Source: UBA8079 sp049601915
GTDB taxonomy: Bacteria > Pseudomonadota > Alphaproteobacteria > UBA6615
DNA: 64,000 nt
Assembly (NCBI GenBank): GCA_049601915.1
Contig: JBMYRB010000006.1
Location: 82,702 to 146,701, forward strand
Direction: 5' to 3'
The translations under genes were made by a program, and so were the position numbers. Shown here piece after piece: positions 18,096 to 26,346 of the stretch; the first letter of the stretch is position 1; the number at the start of each line of letters is the position of its first letter. The notes beneath the pieces were generated by a model that was not told the DNA's origin, searched no databases, and was given only the letters and a program-made list of their open reading frames with translations.

Positions 18096-18449
18096 ATGGC
18101 CACGTTGGGAACGCTGCTTAAAACCATGATATCGGGGCAACTTGTGGGCTCTGATCAGTTCGGCAACCGCTATTACCGCGGCCGAAACAGCAATCGCCAC
18201 AATCGTGAGCGTCGCTGGGTCGTCTATAAGGGCCGACCGGAGGCGAGCAAGGTGCCACCGGAATGGCATAGCTGGCTGCACCACATGACGGAATCGCCGC
18301 TCGACAAGGACCATCGCCACGAATGGCAGCAGGAACATGTACCAAACCTGACCGGTACACGCGCGGCGTATCACCCTCCGGGGAGCGTGATGCGCGATGG
18401 CGAGCGGCGGCGGGGTACGGGCGACTACGAGCCCTGGACGCCGCAGTAG
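18096..18449 (+). CDS. NADH:ubiquinone oxidoreductase subunit NDUFA12 family protein
   Basis: Small (117 aa) accessory subunit of respiratory complex I, homologous to mitochondrial NDUFA12/B17.2, located on the peripheral arm at the membrane. Family features are LVGSDQFGNRYYRG, RRWVVYKG, EASKVPPEWHSWLHHM and a C-terminal YEPWTPQ with basic, Pro-rich preceding residues. The ATG at 18096 is chosen because MATLGTLLKTM begins the homologous region; the frame is open much further upstream into the nrdJ promoter DNA. Found almost only in alphaproteobacteria and mitochondria, so it is a good taxonomic marker. It heads a plus-strand run with the MlaD and DUF2155 genes. Confidence 0.93.
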   Translation: MATLGTLLKTMISGQLVGSDQFGNRYYRGRNSNRHNRERRWVVYKGRPEASKVPPEWHSWLHHMTESPLDKDHRHEWQQEHVPNLTGTRAAYHPPGSVMRDGERRRGTGDYEPWTPQ

Positions 18450-18506
18450 CGGGTCGGTGGCCCATACTGTTTTCCGGGATCAGGTCATTTCGATGAGCGC
18501 ATCACG

Positions 18507-18980
18507 ATGAACAGTTCGTCACAGCGTGAACTCCGAAACGTCGTTGTCGGGGTTGGTATCGTGATCGCGCTGGTCGCCGTGTTGGGTGGGGTTTTCGGCC
18601 CGATTTCGACCTCTGGCGACGAGACGATCGACGTGAGCGCCGTGTTCGGGCAGACGGACGGTCTTCAGGTCGGCAATCCCGTGCATGCTGCCGGGGTCAA
18701 GGTCGGCGAAGTGACCGGGCTTGAGCTGGTCGAACAATTCCGCGTGCTGGCCACGCTAAGGATCGACGCGTCGGTAGAGTTGGATGCCGATGCCTCGGCC
18801 GCGATCGTGACCGATGGACTCTTTGGCGGCAAACTTGTGCGGGTTGATATCGGCGGGGCCGACCGGATTATCAGGGACGGCGGCCGGATCAGTTTTACAG
18901 AAGATGCAGTCGTGCTTGACGATCTCCTGGGACTCATCGTGTCCCAGGCGAAATCGGCACGTGAAACGGGAGCGAAATAA
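18507..18980 (+). CDS. MlaD (MCE-domain) lipid-transport protein, first copy
   Basis: Inner-membrane-anchored MCE-domain protein that forms a hexameric ring for phospholipid traffic between the membranes. The 157-residue product has one N-terminal membrane helix (VVVGVGIVIALVAVLGGVF) and an MCE fold with VSAVFGQTDGLQVGNPVHAAGVKVGEV and a DGLFGGKLVRVDIGG strand. It overlaps the following mlaD copy by one base (TAATG), so the two are translationally linked and may form a mixed ring. Pairs of short MlaD proteins after NDUFA12 recur in this bacterial group. No mlaE or mlaF is present here. Confidence 0.85.
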   Translation: MNSSSQRELRNVVVGVGIVIALVAVLGGVFGPISTSGDETIDVSAVFGQTDGLQVGNPVHAAGVKVGEVTGLELVEQFRVLATLRIDASVELDADASAAIVTDGLFGGKLVRVDIGGADRIIRDGGRISFTEDAVVLDDLLGLIVSQAKSARETGAK

Positions 18981-19429
18981 TGAAACGCGGTGCCGTTGAA
19001 ACGATCCTGGGTGCGGTCGTTCTATTGATTGCGATTGGGTTCGTGTTCCTGGGCGTTCGATCGATCGATCTTCAGGATAGTGACGGCTATGATCTGTCGG
19101 CGCGATTCCTGAAGGTGGGCGGCCTTGATCGGGGCAGCGATGTCCGTATTTCCGGCGTCAAAGTCGGATCGGTTATCGATCGCAAGCTCGACGATCAGAC
19201 CTTCGAAGCCGTCGTGACTTTCACCGTGCGCAGCGATCTCCGTCTGCCGGTTGATACCGAAGCCGGCGTGACAGCCGAAGGGCTGCTCGGTGGCAAGTAT
19301 TTGCGGCTGTTCCCGGGCAAGGAAACCGAGACCCTCGCGCCGGACGGCGAGATTTTGCAGACCCGTGATTTCCAGGCCATCGAAGACACGGTCTCGGAGA
19401 TCATCTTTCTGGCGACCGATTCCAAATGA
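18980..19429 (+). CDS. mlaD: Outer membrane lipid asymmetry maintenance protein MlaD, second copy
   Basis: A 149-residue MCE-domain protein with the same layout as the gene before it: a short basic start, one membrane helix (ETILGAVVLLIAIGFVFLG), and the MCE domain with ARFLKVGGLDRGSDVRISGVKVG and AEGLLGGKYLRLFPG. This copy fits the canonical MlaD consensus better than the first. Its start codon overlaps the upstream stop (TAATG). A DUF2155 gene follows after 28 bases. The expected partners MlaE, MlaF and MlaB lie elsewhere. Confidence 0.9.
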   Translation: MKRGAVETILGAVVLLIAIGFVFLGVRSIDLQDSDGYDLSARFLKVGGLDRGSDVRISGVKVGSVIDRKLDDQTFEAVVTFTVRSDLRLPVDTEAGVTAEGLLGGKYLRLFPGKETETLAPDGEILQTRDFQAIEDTVSEIIFLATDSK

Positions 19430-19457
19430 CGCCTGTAGGCATTTACCTGGCTTCCTG

Positions 19458-19871
19458 ATGCGGCGGTTTCTCCTCCCTGGCACATTTGCCTTGGCCCTCG
19501 TCTGGGGCGGGGTGAGCGAGCTGTCGGCACAAGAGACCGAAACGGCATCCTCCGGTGCGGTGCTTCAGGGGCTCGATAAGGTCACCGCACGTATCTCGAC
19601 TTTTGAGGCGCCATTCGATGTCCCGGTCCGGTTCGGGTCGCTGGTGATTCAGGCCCGTGCCTGTCACAAGGCGCCGCCGACAGAGCCGCCGGAGAGCACG
19701 GCGTTTCTCGAGATCGACGAGACCTTTGAGACCGCATTGTCGCGCGATTTGTTCGCGGGCTGGATGTTCGCGTCCAGTCCGGCTGTCTCAGCACTCGAGC
19801 ACCCGGTCTACGATGTCTGGGTCGTGGATTGTATGAAGGCCTCGAACTCGTCGTCCGACAGTTCGGGCTGA
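19458..19871 (+). CDS. DUF2155 domain-containing periplasmic protein
   Basis: A 137-residue protein with a cleavable signal (RRFLLPGTFALALVWGGVSELSAQ) and a DUF2155 domain: LQGLDKVTARISTFEAPFDVPVRFGSLVIQARACHK, then FLEIDETF, LFAGWMFASSPAVSALEHPVYDVWVVDC. Two conserved cysteines (ACHK and VVDCM) could form a disulfide. The function of the family is unknown, but it is nearly always found between mlaD and aat/accC in alphaproteobacteria. Its 3' end overlaps the opposing aat gene by 64 bases. The ATG at 19458 is the only start giving a signal peptide. Confidence 0.88.
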   Translation: MRRFLLPGTFALALVWGGVSELSAQETETASSGAVLQGLDKVTARISTFEAPFDVPVRFGSLVIQARACHKAPPTEPPESTAFLEIDETFETALSRDLFAGWMFASSPAVSALEHPVYDVWVVDCMKASNSSSDSSG

Positions 19872-20458
19872 AACTCCGCATCGACCTTGAGAGCTGCCGC
19901 CAGGCGCTGCTTGTAGTCGGCGCGCTCGATCTCCGCCGCGCCGAACTGGCGCAAATGGTCTGTGACGAACTGGCTGTCCAACAGGACGAACCCGCTCTTG
20001 CGCAAGCGCGCGGCCAGGTGGCACAGCGCGACCTTGCTCGCGTCGCGGGCGCGGGAGAACATGCTTTCCCCGAAGAACGCGCCGCCGAGGCTTACGCCAT
20101 ACAGGCCGCCGACCATCGTGCCGTCATGCCAGCACTCCACGGAATGGGCAAACCCCATGTCGAACAGAGCGCTGTAGAGATGCTCGATCTCATCATTGAT
20201 CCAGGTTTCGGGACGATCGCCCTGGGGTTCGGCACAACTTCGTACGGTATCGACGAAATCACTGTCGCAGCGAATTTCGAAGGGGCTGGTGCGGATGGTC
20301 TTCCGCAAGCGTCGCGGAATGTGAAACCCATCAAGCGGCAGCATGCCGCGCATGTCGGGGTCGATCCAGTATAGATCGGCGTCGTGCCGGCTCTCCGCCA
20401 TCGGAAATATTCCGCTGGCATAGGCACCCAGAAGGAGTTGCGGCGTTAGACTGGTCAT
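19808..20458 (-). CDS. aat: Leucyl/phenylalanyl-tRNA-protein transferase
   Basis: Adds Leu or Phe from tRNA to proteins with N-terminal Arg or Lys, creating N-degrons read by ClpS. The 216-residue protein begins with TPQLLLGAYASGIFPMAES and has YWIDPDMRGMLPLDGFHIPRRL, then AHSVECWHDGTMVGGLYGVSLGGAFFGESMFSRARDASKVAL, and a C-terminal LLDSQFVTDHLRQFGA, all diagnostic. Last gene of the minus-strand run aroQ-accB-accC-aat, starting 9 bases after the accC stop. Its C-terminal coding end overlaps DUF2155 tail to tail. ClpS and ClpA, which act downstream of it, are encoded 10 kb away. Confidence 0.95.
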   Translation of the reverse strand: MTSLTPQLLLGAYASGIFPMAESRHDADLYWIDPDMRGMLPLDGFHIPRRLRKTIRTSPFEIRCDSDFVDTVRSCAEPQGDRPETWINDEIEHLYSALFDMGFAHSVECWHDGTMVGGLYGVSLGGAFFGESMFSRARDASKVALCHLAARLRKSGFVLLDSQFVTDHLRQFGAAEIERADYKQRLAAALKVDAEFQPELSDDEFEAFIQSTTQTS

Positions 20459-20467
20459 CGCGCAACT

Positions 20468-21808
20468 CTAGTCCCTGGCGACGAAGCTTTCGAGCCAATG
20501 AATGTCATAGTCGGCCGAGACGAAGGACGGATTGTCGGCAAGGCGCTGGTGCAGCGGGATCGTGGTGGACACGCCCGACACGACCATCTCGCCCAGGGCG
20601 CGCCGCAACCGCATCAGCGCCTCGTCGCGCGTGCGCCCGTGGACGATCAGCTTGGCGACCAGGCTGTCATAGTAGGGCGGGATGCTGTAGCCGGCATACA
20701 GCGCTGAATCGACGCGCACCCCCAGCCCGCCCGGTGCGTGGAACTTCGCGATCCGACCCGGCGAGGGCGTGAAGGTATCGGGGTCTTCGGCGTTGATCCG
20801 GCATTCGAACGCATGACCGTTGATGCGGATATCGTTCTGGCGTAGCGACATCTCCTCACCGGCGGCAATGCGGATCATTTCTGCAACGATATCGTAGTCG
20901 CAGATCATTTCGGTAATCGGGTGTTCCACCTGCACGCGGGTGTTCATCTCGATGAAGTAGAACTCGCCATTCTCGAAAAGGAACTCGAACGTCCCGGCGC
21001 TGCGATAGCCCAGATTGGCCGCCGCGTCGGCGCAGACCTTGCCGATCTTCTGGCGAGTCGCTTCATCGAGGACAGGGCAGGGCGCCTCCTCGAGAACCTT
21101 CTGATGTTTGCGCTGGAGCGAACAGTCACGCTCGAAAAGATGGACGGCGTTGCCCTTGCCGTCGGCAATGACCTGGACTTCCACATGGCGCGGTTGGCCA
21201 AGATACTTTTCGATATACACCGTGGCGTCGCCGAAACCGGCTAGGGCCTCGGTCGAGGCCAGATTGAAGGCGCTCTCGAGGTCTTCGGCGCGCTCGACAA
21301 CCTTCATCCCGCGACCGCCGCCGCCCGACGCGGCCTTGACGATGACCGGGTAGCCGATATCCGCCGCGATGGGGACAGCGTCCGCAGCCGTTTTCACCGC
21401 TCCGTCCGAGCCCGGTACCACCGGCACACCGGCACGTTTCATAGCGTCCTTCGCCGCGACCTTGTCACCCATCGTCGCGATCAGTTCCGAACTCGGCCCG
21501 ATGAACGCGATGCCATGTTCCTCGACGATCCGCGCGAAGTTCGCATTCTCTGATAGGAACCCGTAGCCGGGATGAATAGCGTCGGCATCGGTGACGGTGG
21601 CCGCCGACAGAATGGCGGGAATATTGAGATAGCTGTCGGCGGCCGACGGCGGGCCGATACACACGCTTTCGTCGGCGAGCCGGACATGCATCGCGTTTGA
21701 ATCGGCAGTCGAATGAACCGCGACCGTTGAGATGCCCATCTCCTTGCACGCGCGATGTATGCGCAGGGCGATTTCGCCACGATTGGCGATCAGGACCTTT
21801 TTGAACAT
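20468..21808 (-). CDS. accC: Acetyl-CoA carboxylase biotin carboxylase subunit
   Basis: ATP-grasp enzyme that carboxylates biotin on AccB, the first step of fatty acid synthesis. From the ATG at 21808 it is 446 aa with the MFKKVLIANRGEIALRI start, GPSSELIATMGDK, the Gly-rich ATP loop KAASGGGGRGMKVV, HLFERDCSLQRKHQKVLEEAP, FIEMNTRVQVEHPITE with the catalytic Glu/Asn/Arg set, and NGHAFECRINAEDP. The open frame extends 23 codons upstream into accB, but family start and the 10-base gap after the accB stop favour 21808. Co-transcribed with accB and probably aroQ and aat. Confidence 0.96.
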   Translation of the reverse strand: MFKKVLIANRGEIALRIHRACKEMGISTVAVHSTADSNAMHVRLADESVCIGPPSAADSYLNIPAILSAATVTDADAIHPGYGFLSENANFARIVEEHGIAFIGPSSELIATMGDKVAAKDAMKRAGVPVVPGSDGAVKTAADAVPIAADIGYPVIVKAASGGGGRGMKVVERAEDLESAFNLASTEALAGFGDATVYIEKYLGQPRHVEVQVIADGKGNAVHLFERDCSLQRKHQKVLEEAPCPVLDEATRQKIGKVCADAAANLGYRSAGTFEFLFENGEFYFIEMNTRVQVEHPITEMICDYDIVAEMIRIAAGEEMSLRQNDIRINGHAFECRINAEDPDTFTPSPGRIAKFHAPGGLGVRVDSALYAGYSIPPYYDSLVAKLIVHGRTRDEALMRLRRALGEMVVSGVSTTIPLHQRLADNPSFVSADYDIHWLESFVARD

Positions 21809-21818
21809 CGAGGGCGGC

Positions 21819-22283
21819 TTACTCGATGATGGCGAGGACTTCGCCAAACTCGACCGGTTGGCCGCTCGCAACCGCAATGCTCTGCACCGTGCCGGCGCGG
21901 GGGGCCTTGACCTCGTTGAAGGTCTTCATGGCCTCGATCAGCAAGAGTGTCTGGCCTTCGCGTACGCTATCTCCTGCCTTGACGAAGGGCGGGTCTTCGG
22001 GCGCCTGCGCGAGATAGACCGTCCCGACCATAGGCGATGTCACGGCACCCGGGTGTGCCGCTGCATCCCCGCCGGCCGCCGGCGGTGCGGCGGCGGGTGC
22101 CGGAGCTGCAGATGCTGCAGGTACCGCGACCGGTGTGGCCACGCTGATGCCACCTGCGCCCGGCAAGGCGACACGGACACGTTTGCCATTGTCCTCATAC
22201 TCAATCTCGCCCAGCCCTGTTTCGTTCAAAAGGTCGGCAAGCTTTCGGACCAGATCCGGGTCGATGTCAAAGGAATCACTCAT
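21819..22283 (-). CDS. accB: Acetyl-CoA carboxylase biotin carboxyl carrier protein
   Basis: Carries biotin between AccC and the carboxyltransferase. The 154-residue protein has an N-terminal dimerisation helix (VRKLADLLNETGLGEIEYE), a Pro/Ala-rich flexible linker of about 30 residues, and a C-terminal biotinyl domain with the biotin-accepting lysine in EAMKTFNEV. It lies 3 bases downstream of aroQ and 10 upstream of accC, a standard alphaproteobacterial order. A biotin importer (bioY) is encoded at 36603. Confidence 0.96.
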   Translation of the reverse strand: MSDSFDIDPDLVRKLADLLNETGLGEIEYEDNGKRVRVALPGAGGISVATPVAVPAASAAPAPAAAPPAAGGDAAAHPGAVTSPMVGTVYLAQAPEDPPFVKAGDSVREGQTLLLIEAMKTFNEVKAPRAGTVQSIAVASGQPVEFGEVLAIIE

Positions 22284-22286
22284 TCG

Positions 22287-22733
22287 CTACAGATCCATTC
22301 GCGCCGCGAGCGCAGAAATTGCCAGCACATAGCTGTGGGAACCAAAACCGCACACGACACCTGTCGCAGCCGCGCTGATATAGGATTTATGTCGAAACTC
22401 CTCGCGCGCAAAGATGTTCGACAAATGCACTTCCACGATCGGAATATCGAGCAGTCGCAGCGCATCGTGAACCGCCACGGATGTGTGGGTGTAGGCGCCG
22501 GCGTTTATCGCCAACCCGGCGGCAGCAGTGCGTGCCTCCTGAACCCAGGCGACGAGTTCGCCCTCATGGTTGGTCTGGCGAAAATCCAGGGTGAATCCGG
22601 CCGTCTTGGCAGCTTCGATGCAGCGCGCCTCGATATCGTCCAGCGAATCCCCGCCATAGATGCCGGGCTCCCGCTCTCCGAGTAAATTTAGGTTGGGCCC
22701 GTTGAGGACCCATATGGAACCGTGCTTTGTCAC
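22287..22733 (-). CDS. aroQ: Type II 3-dehydroquinate dehydratase
   Basis: Third step of the shikimate pathway, forming a dodecamer in the cytoplasm. Diagnostic segments are VLNGPNLNLLGEREPGIYGG (with the catalytic Tyr on the lid), FRQTNHEGELV, INAGAYTHTSVAVHDAL and VEVHLSNIFAREEFRHKS. The open frame begins at an ATG at 22853, but the extra 40 residues have no family counterpart. The GTG at 22733, preceded by GGAAGAG, gives the normal 148-residue protein and is preferred. Heads the aroQ-accB-accC-aat operon and diverges from the decarboxylase gene. Confidence 0.93.
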   Translation of the reverse strand: MTKHGSIWVLNGPNLNLLGEREPGIYGGDSLDDIEARCIEAAKTAGFTLDFRQTNHEGELVAWVQEARTAAAGLAINAGAYTHTSVAVHDALRLLDIPIVEVHLSNIFAREEFRHKSYISAAATGVVCGFGSHSYVLAISALAARMDL

Positions 22734-22898
22734 CCGTCTCTTCCAATCGTCATGCAGACCCTCGCCGGTTAACACAGGCCGCGATTCAGGGCAATTAACG
22801 TGGTATGTCGGCTGCCTGCGATTATGCGCAATCGTCGGATGGTTTGAGGCCAATTCGAACTAAAGGCGCCGCCCCGGCGTCTGGTGGGACCAGATTAT

Positions 22899-24032
22899 AT
22901 GAACGAGAAAACCGACCTCTATTTCGATAATGTGCAAACGCGAACGCCCTGCCTGGTGGTCGACCTCGACCGGGTCGCGGAAAATTACGCGCGCATGGCA
23001 AGAATGGTCCCCTGGGCCGAGATTTTCTATGCCGTCAAGGCGAACCCCGCAGCTCAGATCATCGAACGCCTGGCGGGATTGGGTGCAGCCTTCGACGCGG
23101 CGAGTCCGGCGGAGGTCGTGGCCTGTCTTGAGGCCGGTGTCTCACCGGACCGGATTTCCTATGGCAACACGGTCAAGAAGCCGTCGGATATTTCGACGGC
23201 AGTAGAAGGCGGTGTCGATTTGTTCGCTTTCGACAGCGTCGGCGAGATCGATAAGCTTGCCGCGACCGCACCCGGATCGTCAGCGGTCTGCCGGATCGTT
23301 GTCTCGAATGACGGCGCGCGCTGGCCGCTAACGCGAAAGTTCGGTTGTAACCCCGACGAGGCGGTTGAGCTTTTGACCCGGGCAAGGGACGCGGGGCTAC
23401 GCCCGGCCGGGCTGTCCTTTCATGTCGGCAGTCAGCAGACCCACCCGGCGCGCTGGTGTGAGGCGGTTAGCTTGTGTGGTGAATTGTTTGCGCGCGCGTC
23501 AGGCGCTGGCATCTCGCTCGACATCCTCAATCTGGGTGGCGGCTTTCCGGTGTCCTATGGCGATGGTGCGGTGCCCGCGCCGGAGACGGTGTTCGATGCC
23601 ATTGACCGGAGCCTCGACGTCGCGTTTCCCGGCACGCGACCGCGGGTCATCCTGGAGCCCGGGCGTGCGATCGTGGCAGATGCGGGCGTCATACGCAGCG
23701 CGGTTATTCTGGTCGCCGAGCGCGCCTATAACACGACAGAACGTTGGGTTTATCTCGATGTCGGGCGCTATGGCGGCCTCGCGGAATCCGAAGGCGAGGC
23801 GATCCGCTATCGGATCGAGGCGGTCGGTTGTGATGGGCCGACCGGGCCGGTCGTGGTCGCGGGGCCGACCTGCGACAGCCATGACGTGATGTATGAGAAC
23901 GCCATGTGCATGCTCCCGCTAGCGCTGAAGGCGGGAGACATCGTCACCCTCCATGACAGCGGCGCCTACACCTCGACATATGCCTCGGTGGGATTCAATG
24001 GCTTCGCCCCCCTTGAGGAACATTACATCTAG
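22899..24032 (+). CDS. Group IV PLP-dependent decarboxylase (ornithine/lysine type)
   Basis: Alanine-racemase-fold, PLP-dependent decarboxylase, most like eukaryotic-type ornithine/lysine decarboxylases that make putrescine or cadaverine. The PLP lysine is in FYAVKANP, followed by FDAASPAEV, FHVGSQQ, LNLGGGFPVSY and the phosphate-binding EPGRAIVADAG. The second-subunit active-site motif is GPTCDSHDVMYE, which has the Cys-Asp pair typical of ornithine decarboxylase. A short version of this family (377 aa) is usual in alphaproteobacteria. The ATG at 22899 is favoured; an in-frame GTG lies 15 bases upstream. It converges on the MarR gene with only 3 bases between the stops. Confidence 0.9.
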   Translation: MNEKTDLYFDNVQTRTPCLVVDLDRVAENYARMARMVPWAEIFYAVKANPAAQIIERLAGLGAAFDAASPAEVVACLEAGVSPDRISYGNTVKKPSDISTAVEGGVDLFAFDSVGEIDKLAATAPGSSAVCRIVVSNDGARWPLTRKFGCNPDEAVELLTRARDAGLRPAGLSFHVGSQQTHPARWCEAVSLCGELFARASGAGISLDILNLGGGFPVSYGDGAVPAPETVFDAIDRSLDVAFPGTRPRVILEPGRAIVADAGVIRSAVILVAERAYNTTERWVYLDVGRYGGLAESEGEAIRYRIEAVGCDGPTGPVVVAGPTCDSHDVMYENAMCMLPLALKAGDIVTLHDSGAYTSTYASVGFNGFAPLEEHYI

Positions 24033-24035
24033 CCG

Positions 24036-24515
24036 CTAGTCCTTGGCGGTGTTCAGCGTGTCGGCCTTGCGCTGCAGTTTGGTGAGCAGCCGGTCGAGTG
24101 TCTTGGCTTCGGCGTCGGATAATGCTTCGGCCAAGGTGGCTTCATGGGCCAGGGCGACGGGGACGATCTTGTCATGGACCGTCCGTCCCTTGCGCGTCAG
24201 TTTGGCGATCACCCGCCTGCGATCGCCGGAATCGGAATTGCGCGTCATCAGCCCGCGATCGATGAGGCGTGTCATGGCCCGGCTGACCGTGACCTTGTCC
24301 ATTGCCGTTCGGGCACCGATACCCGTTGCCGCGTCGGGCCCGAAACGTCCGAGAACGGCCATCACACGCCATTCGGCCACGGTGAGACCGAAGCGATCCT
24401 GGTAGTCCCGCGCGATTGCGTTGCTGACGGTGTTGGAGAGGATCGACAGCCGGTACGGCAGGAATTTTTCCAGCGCGAGATGGGTTCTCGCGGGACCGTG
24501 TGCGATGTCGGGCAT
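24036..24515 (-). CDS. MarR family transcriptional regulator
   Basis: A 159-residue winged-helix dimer-type regulator. The wHTH is clear: FGLTVAEWRVMAVLGRFGPDAATGIGARTAMDKVTVSRAMTRLIDRGLMTR, then the wing with DSGDRRRVIAKLTRKGR. It diverges from a 4-hydroxyphenylpyruvate dioxygenase pseudogene, and a near-perfect palindrome lies 18 bases before its start, which suggests autoregulation and control of tyrosine or aromatic catabolism. That role is inference from position. MarR proteins of this kind usually release DNA on binding a phenolic ligand. Confidence 0.92.
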   Translation of the reverse strand: MPDIAHGPARTHLALEKFLPYRLSILSNTVSNAIARDYQDRFGLTVAEWRVMAVLGRFGPDAATGIGARTAMDKVTVSRAMTRLIDRGLMTRNSDSGDRRRVIAKLTRKGRTVHDKIVPVALAHEATLAEALSDAEAKTLDRLLTKLQRKADTLNTAKD

Positions 24516-24532
24516 GGGTAAACCTTGAAATA

Positions 24533-24546
24533 GTTACATATGAAAC
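24533..24546. promoter_or_regulatory. Palindromic operator between marR and the hpd pseudogene
   Basis: GTTACATATGAAAC matches its own reverse complement at 12 of 14 positions (consensus GTTwCATATGwAAC). It sits 18 bases upstream of the MarR start and 66 bases upstream of the dioxygenase start, the right place for a MarR operator controlling both directions. Confidence 0.55.
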
Positions 24547-24611
24547 AAAAATAGATTTCTGTCCGCGTAGGGTCAATCACGCGGTTGTCATACGACATGA
24601 GGACATGCGCC

Positions 24612-25532
24612 ATGGCCGTTCAGCCGAAAGATCTTTGGGACAACCCGCTCGGTACCGACGGGTTTGAGTTTGTCGAGTGCTGCTCGCCGGTACCGGAAGA
24701 GCTTGGACGTTTGTTCGAGCAGATGGGTTTCGCCGCTGTCGCGCGGCATCGATCCAAGGAGGTGACGCTTTTCCGGCAGGGGGACGTGAACTTCATCCTG
24801 AACAACGAACCGGGGAGCTTCGCCGCCGAATTCGCGCAAGCGCATGGACCAAGCGCGTGCGCCATGGCGTTTCGGGTCCGCGATTCGTCGCTGGCTCGCG
24901 ACAAAGCTTTGGAGCGCGGTGCGACCGAAGTGCCAAATCATACCGGGCCGATGGAGCTGAACATCTCGACGCTCCAGGGCAACATGGACAAGTGGGCGGG
25001 GTACTATGAGGACGTGTTCAACTTCCGAGAAGTCCGCTACTTCGATATCGAGGGCAAGCTCACCGGGTTGCATTCGCGTGCGATGACGAGCGCGGACGGC
25101 AAGATCAGGATTCCGATCAACGAACCCGCCGACGACAAGAGCTAGATCGCCGAATATCTGCGGGACTATCACGGCGAGGGTATCCAGCATATTGCGCTGA
25201 GCACGAAGGATATTTTCGCGTCCGTCGAGGCGCTCACGGCAAGGGGCGTTGCCTTCTTGGACACGCCCGATTCCTACTACGATGCACTCGATGACCGGGT
25301 GCCGGGGCATGGTGAGAATGTCGAGCGGCTGCGCGCAGGCAATATCCTGCTCGATGGCGCCCCGACCGAAGACTGGGGACTTCTGCTGCAGATATTCACC
25401 GATACGGTTATCGGCCTGATTGTCTTCGAGATCATTCAGCGCAAGGGCAACGAGGGTTTCGGCGAAGGCAACTTCAAGGCCTTGTTCGATGCGATCGAGG
25501 AAGACCAGATCCGCCGGGGTGTTCTTCACTAA
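24612..25532 (+). pseudogene. hpd: 4-hydroxyphenylpyruvate dioxygenase, inactivated
   Basis: HPPD converts 4-hydroxyphenylpyruvate to homogentisate in tyrosine breakdown. One frame carries the whole family sequence, but with two lesions. First, about 50 codons are missing in frame near 24964-24983: GPMELNI jumps to GNMDKWAGYYE, losing the stretch that holds IDHLTHNV and with it the first Fe(II)-binding histidine. Second, a TAG at 25143-25145 interrupts ADDKS-stop-IAEYLRDYHGEGIQHIAL where the family usually has Gln, so CAG to TAG is the simplest cause. The later ligands (His in GIQHIAL, Glu in VFEIIQRKG) remain. Start taken at the ATG preceded by GAGGACA. The 3' end lies 2 bases from the opposing glycosylase stop. 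Confidence 0.9.
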
Positions 25533-25534
25533 GA

Positions 25535-26188
25535 CTAGTTCGTATCGAGATATCCGCGGATCGCGGTGAACACGTCCTCGAACATCGGCGTCGTCAGGCG
25601 ACCCGTGTTCGTGTTGTAGCGCGAGCAGTGATAGCTGTTCATCAGCAGGATCGGTCGGTCGTTTTGCGTGATCTCGTGTTGTGCGCAATGGCCGAATTTG
25701 AAAGCCGACTGTTTGTAGCCAAGGGTCGCTAATGTGGCGTTATGGGCGAGCCCACCGAGCGCTAGGATGACCCGGAGCTCGGTCATGGCATCGAACTCGG
25801 AGATCAAGAATGGCCGGCACGCCTTGACCTCGGCCCCGACCGGCTTGTTCTGCGGCGGCACACAGCGTACGGCGTTGGTGATCCGGCAGTCCGACAGCGC
25901 GATACCGTCGTCGGGCCGCGCGGCATAGGTGCCTCGCGCGAATCCGAACTTCACGAGCGTCGGGTAGAGCAGGTCACCGGCATAGTCGCCGGTAAACGGG
26001 CGCGCCGTGCGGTTCGCTCCCTTCAGACCCGGTGCGAGGCCGACGATCAGTAGCTGCGCGTCCGTTGCGCCGAAGCTGGGTACCGGGCCGTTATGGAAGT
26101 CCGGGAACTTCGCCTGATTGTCGGCTCTGAAGTCCACTAGGCGTGGGCACAGAGGACAGTCGGGGGCGGGGGCGTTCAGCATGTCCAT
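25535..26188 (-). CDS. Uracil-DNA glycosylase, family 5 type
   Basis: Iron-sulfur uracil-DNA glycosylase (217 aa) that removes uracil and some other deaminated bases. An N-terminal CPLCPRL pair and a later RCVPPQNKPVGAEVKAC pair supply four cysteines for the cluster. The active-site motif I is GLAPGLKGANRTARPFTGD and the C-terminal motif II is HCSRYNTNTG (usually HPSRxNTNTG; here Cys replaces Pro). The GLAPG motif without Asp or Glu after it marks family 5 (UdgB-like). It converges with the hpd pseudogene and diverges from folK. The gap 26189-26346 must hold both promoters; I see no firm boxes there. Confidence 0.88.
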   Translation of the reverse strand: MDMLNAPAPDCPLCPRLVDFRADNQAKFPDFHNGPVPSFGATDAQLLIVGLAPGLKGANRTARPFTGDYAGDLLYPTLVKFGFARGTYAARPDDGIALSDCRITNAVRCVPPQNKPVGAEVKACRPFLISEFDAMTELRVILALGGLAHNATLATLGYKQSAFKFGHCAQHEITQNDRPILLMNSYHCSRYNTNTGRLTTPMFEDVFTAIRGYLDTN

Positions 26189-26346
26189 GAATCCTCGCCC
26201 AAAATGCTAAAACGTGTCGTCGCGACCAACCGGGCGATGCCTTCACGCGGGTGTTTCGAATTGGCGTTTTCGATCGTTTGTCTAGATAACGCGCGGTTGT
26301 CGGGCTGTCCAGATGGCGGCACGCGCGGGCGTTTTGGAGAAATTGC

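Noticed and set aside
25143..25145. TAG in hpd as a recoded (pyrrolysine or readthrough) codon
   Set aside because: No pyl genes or stop-codon recoding context are seen, and the large internal deletion already kills the enzyme.
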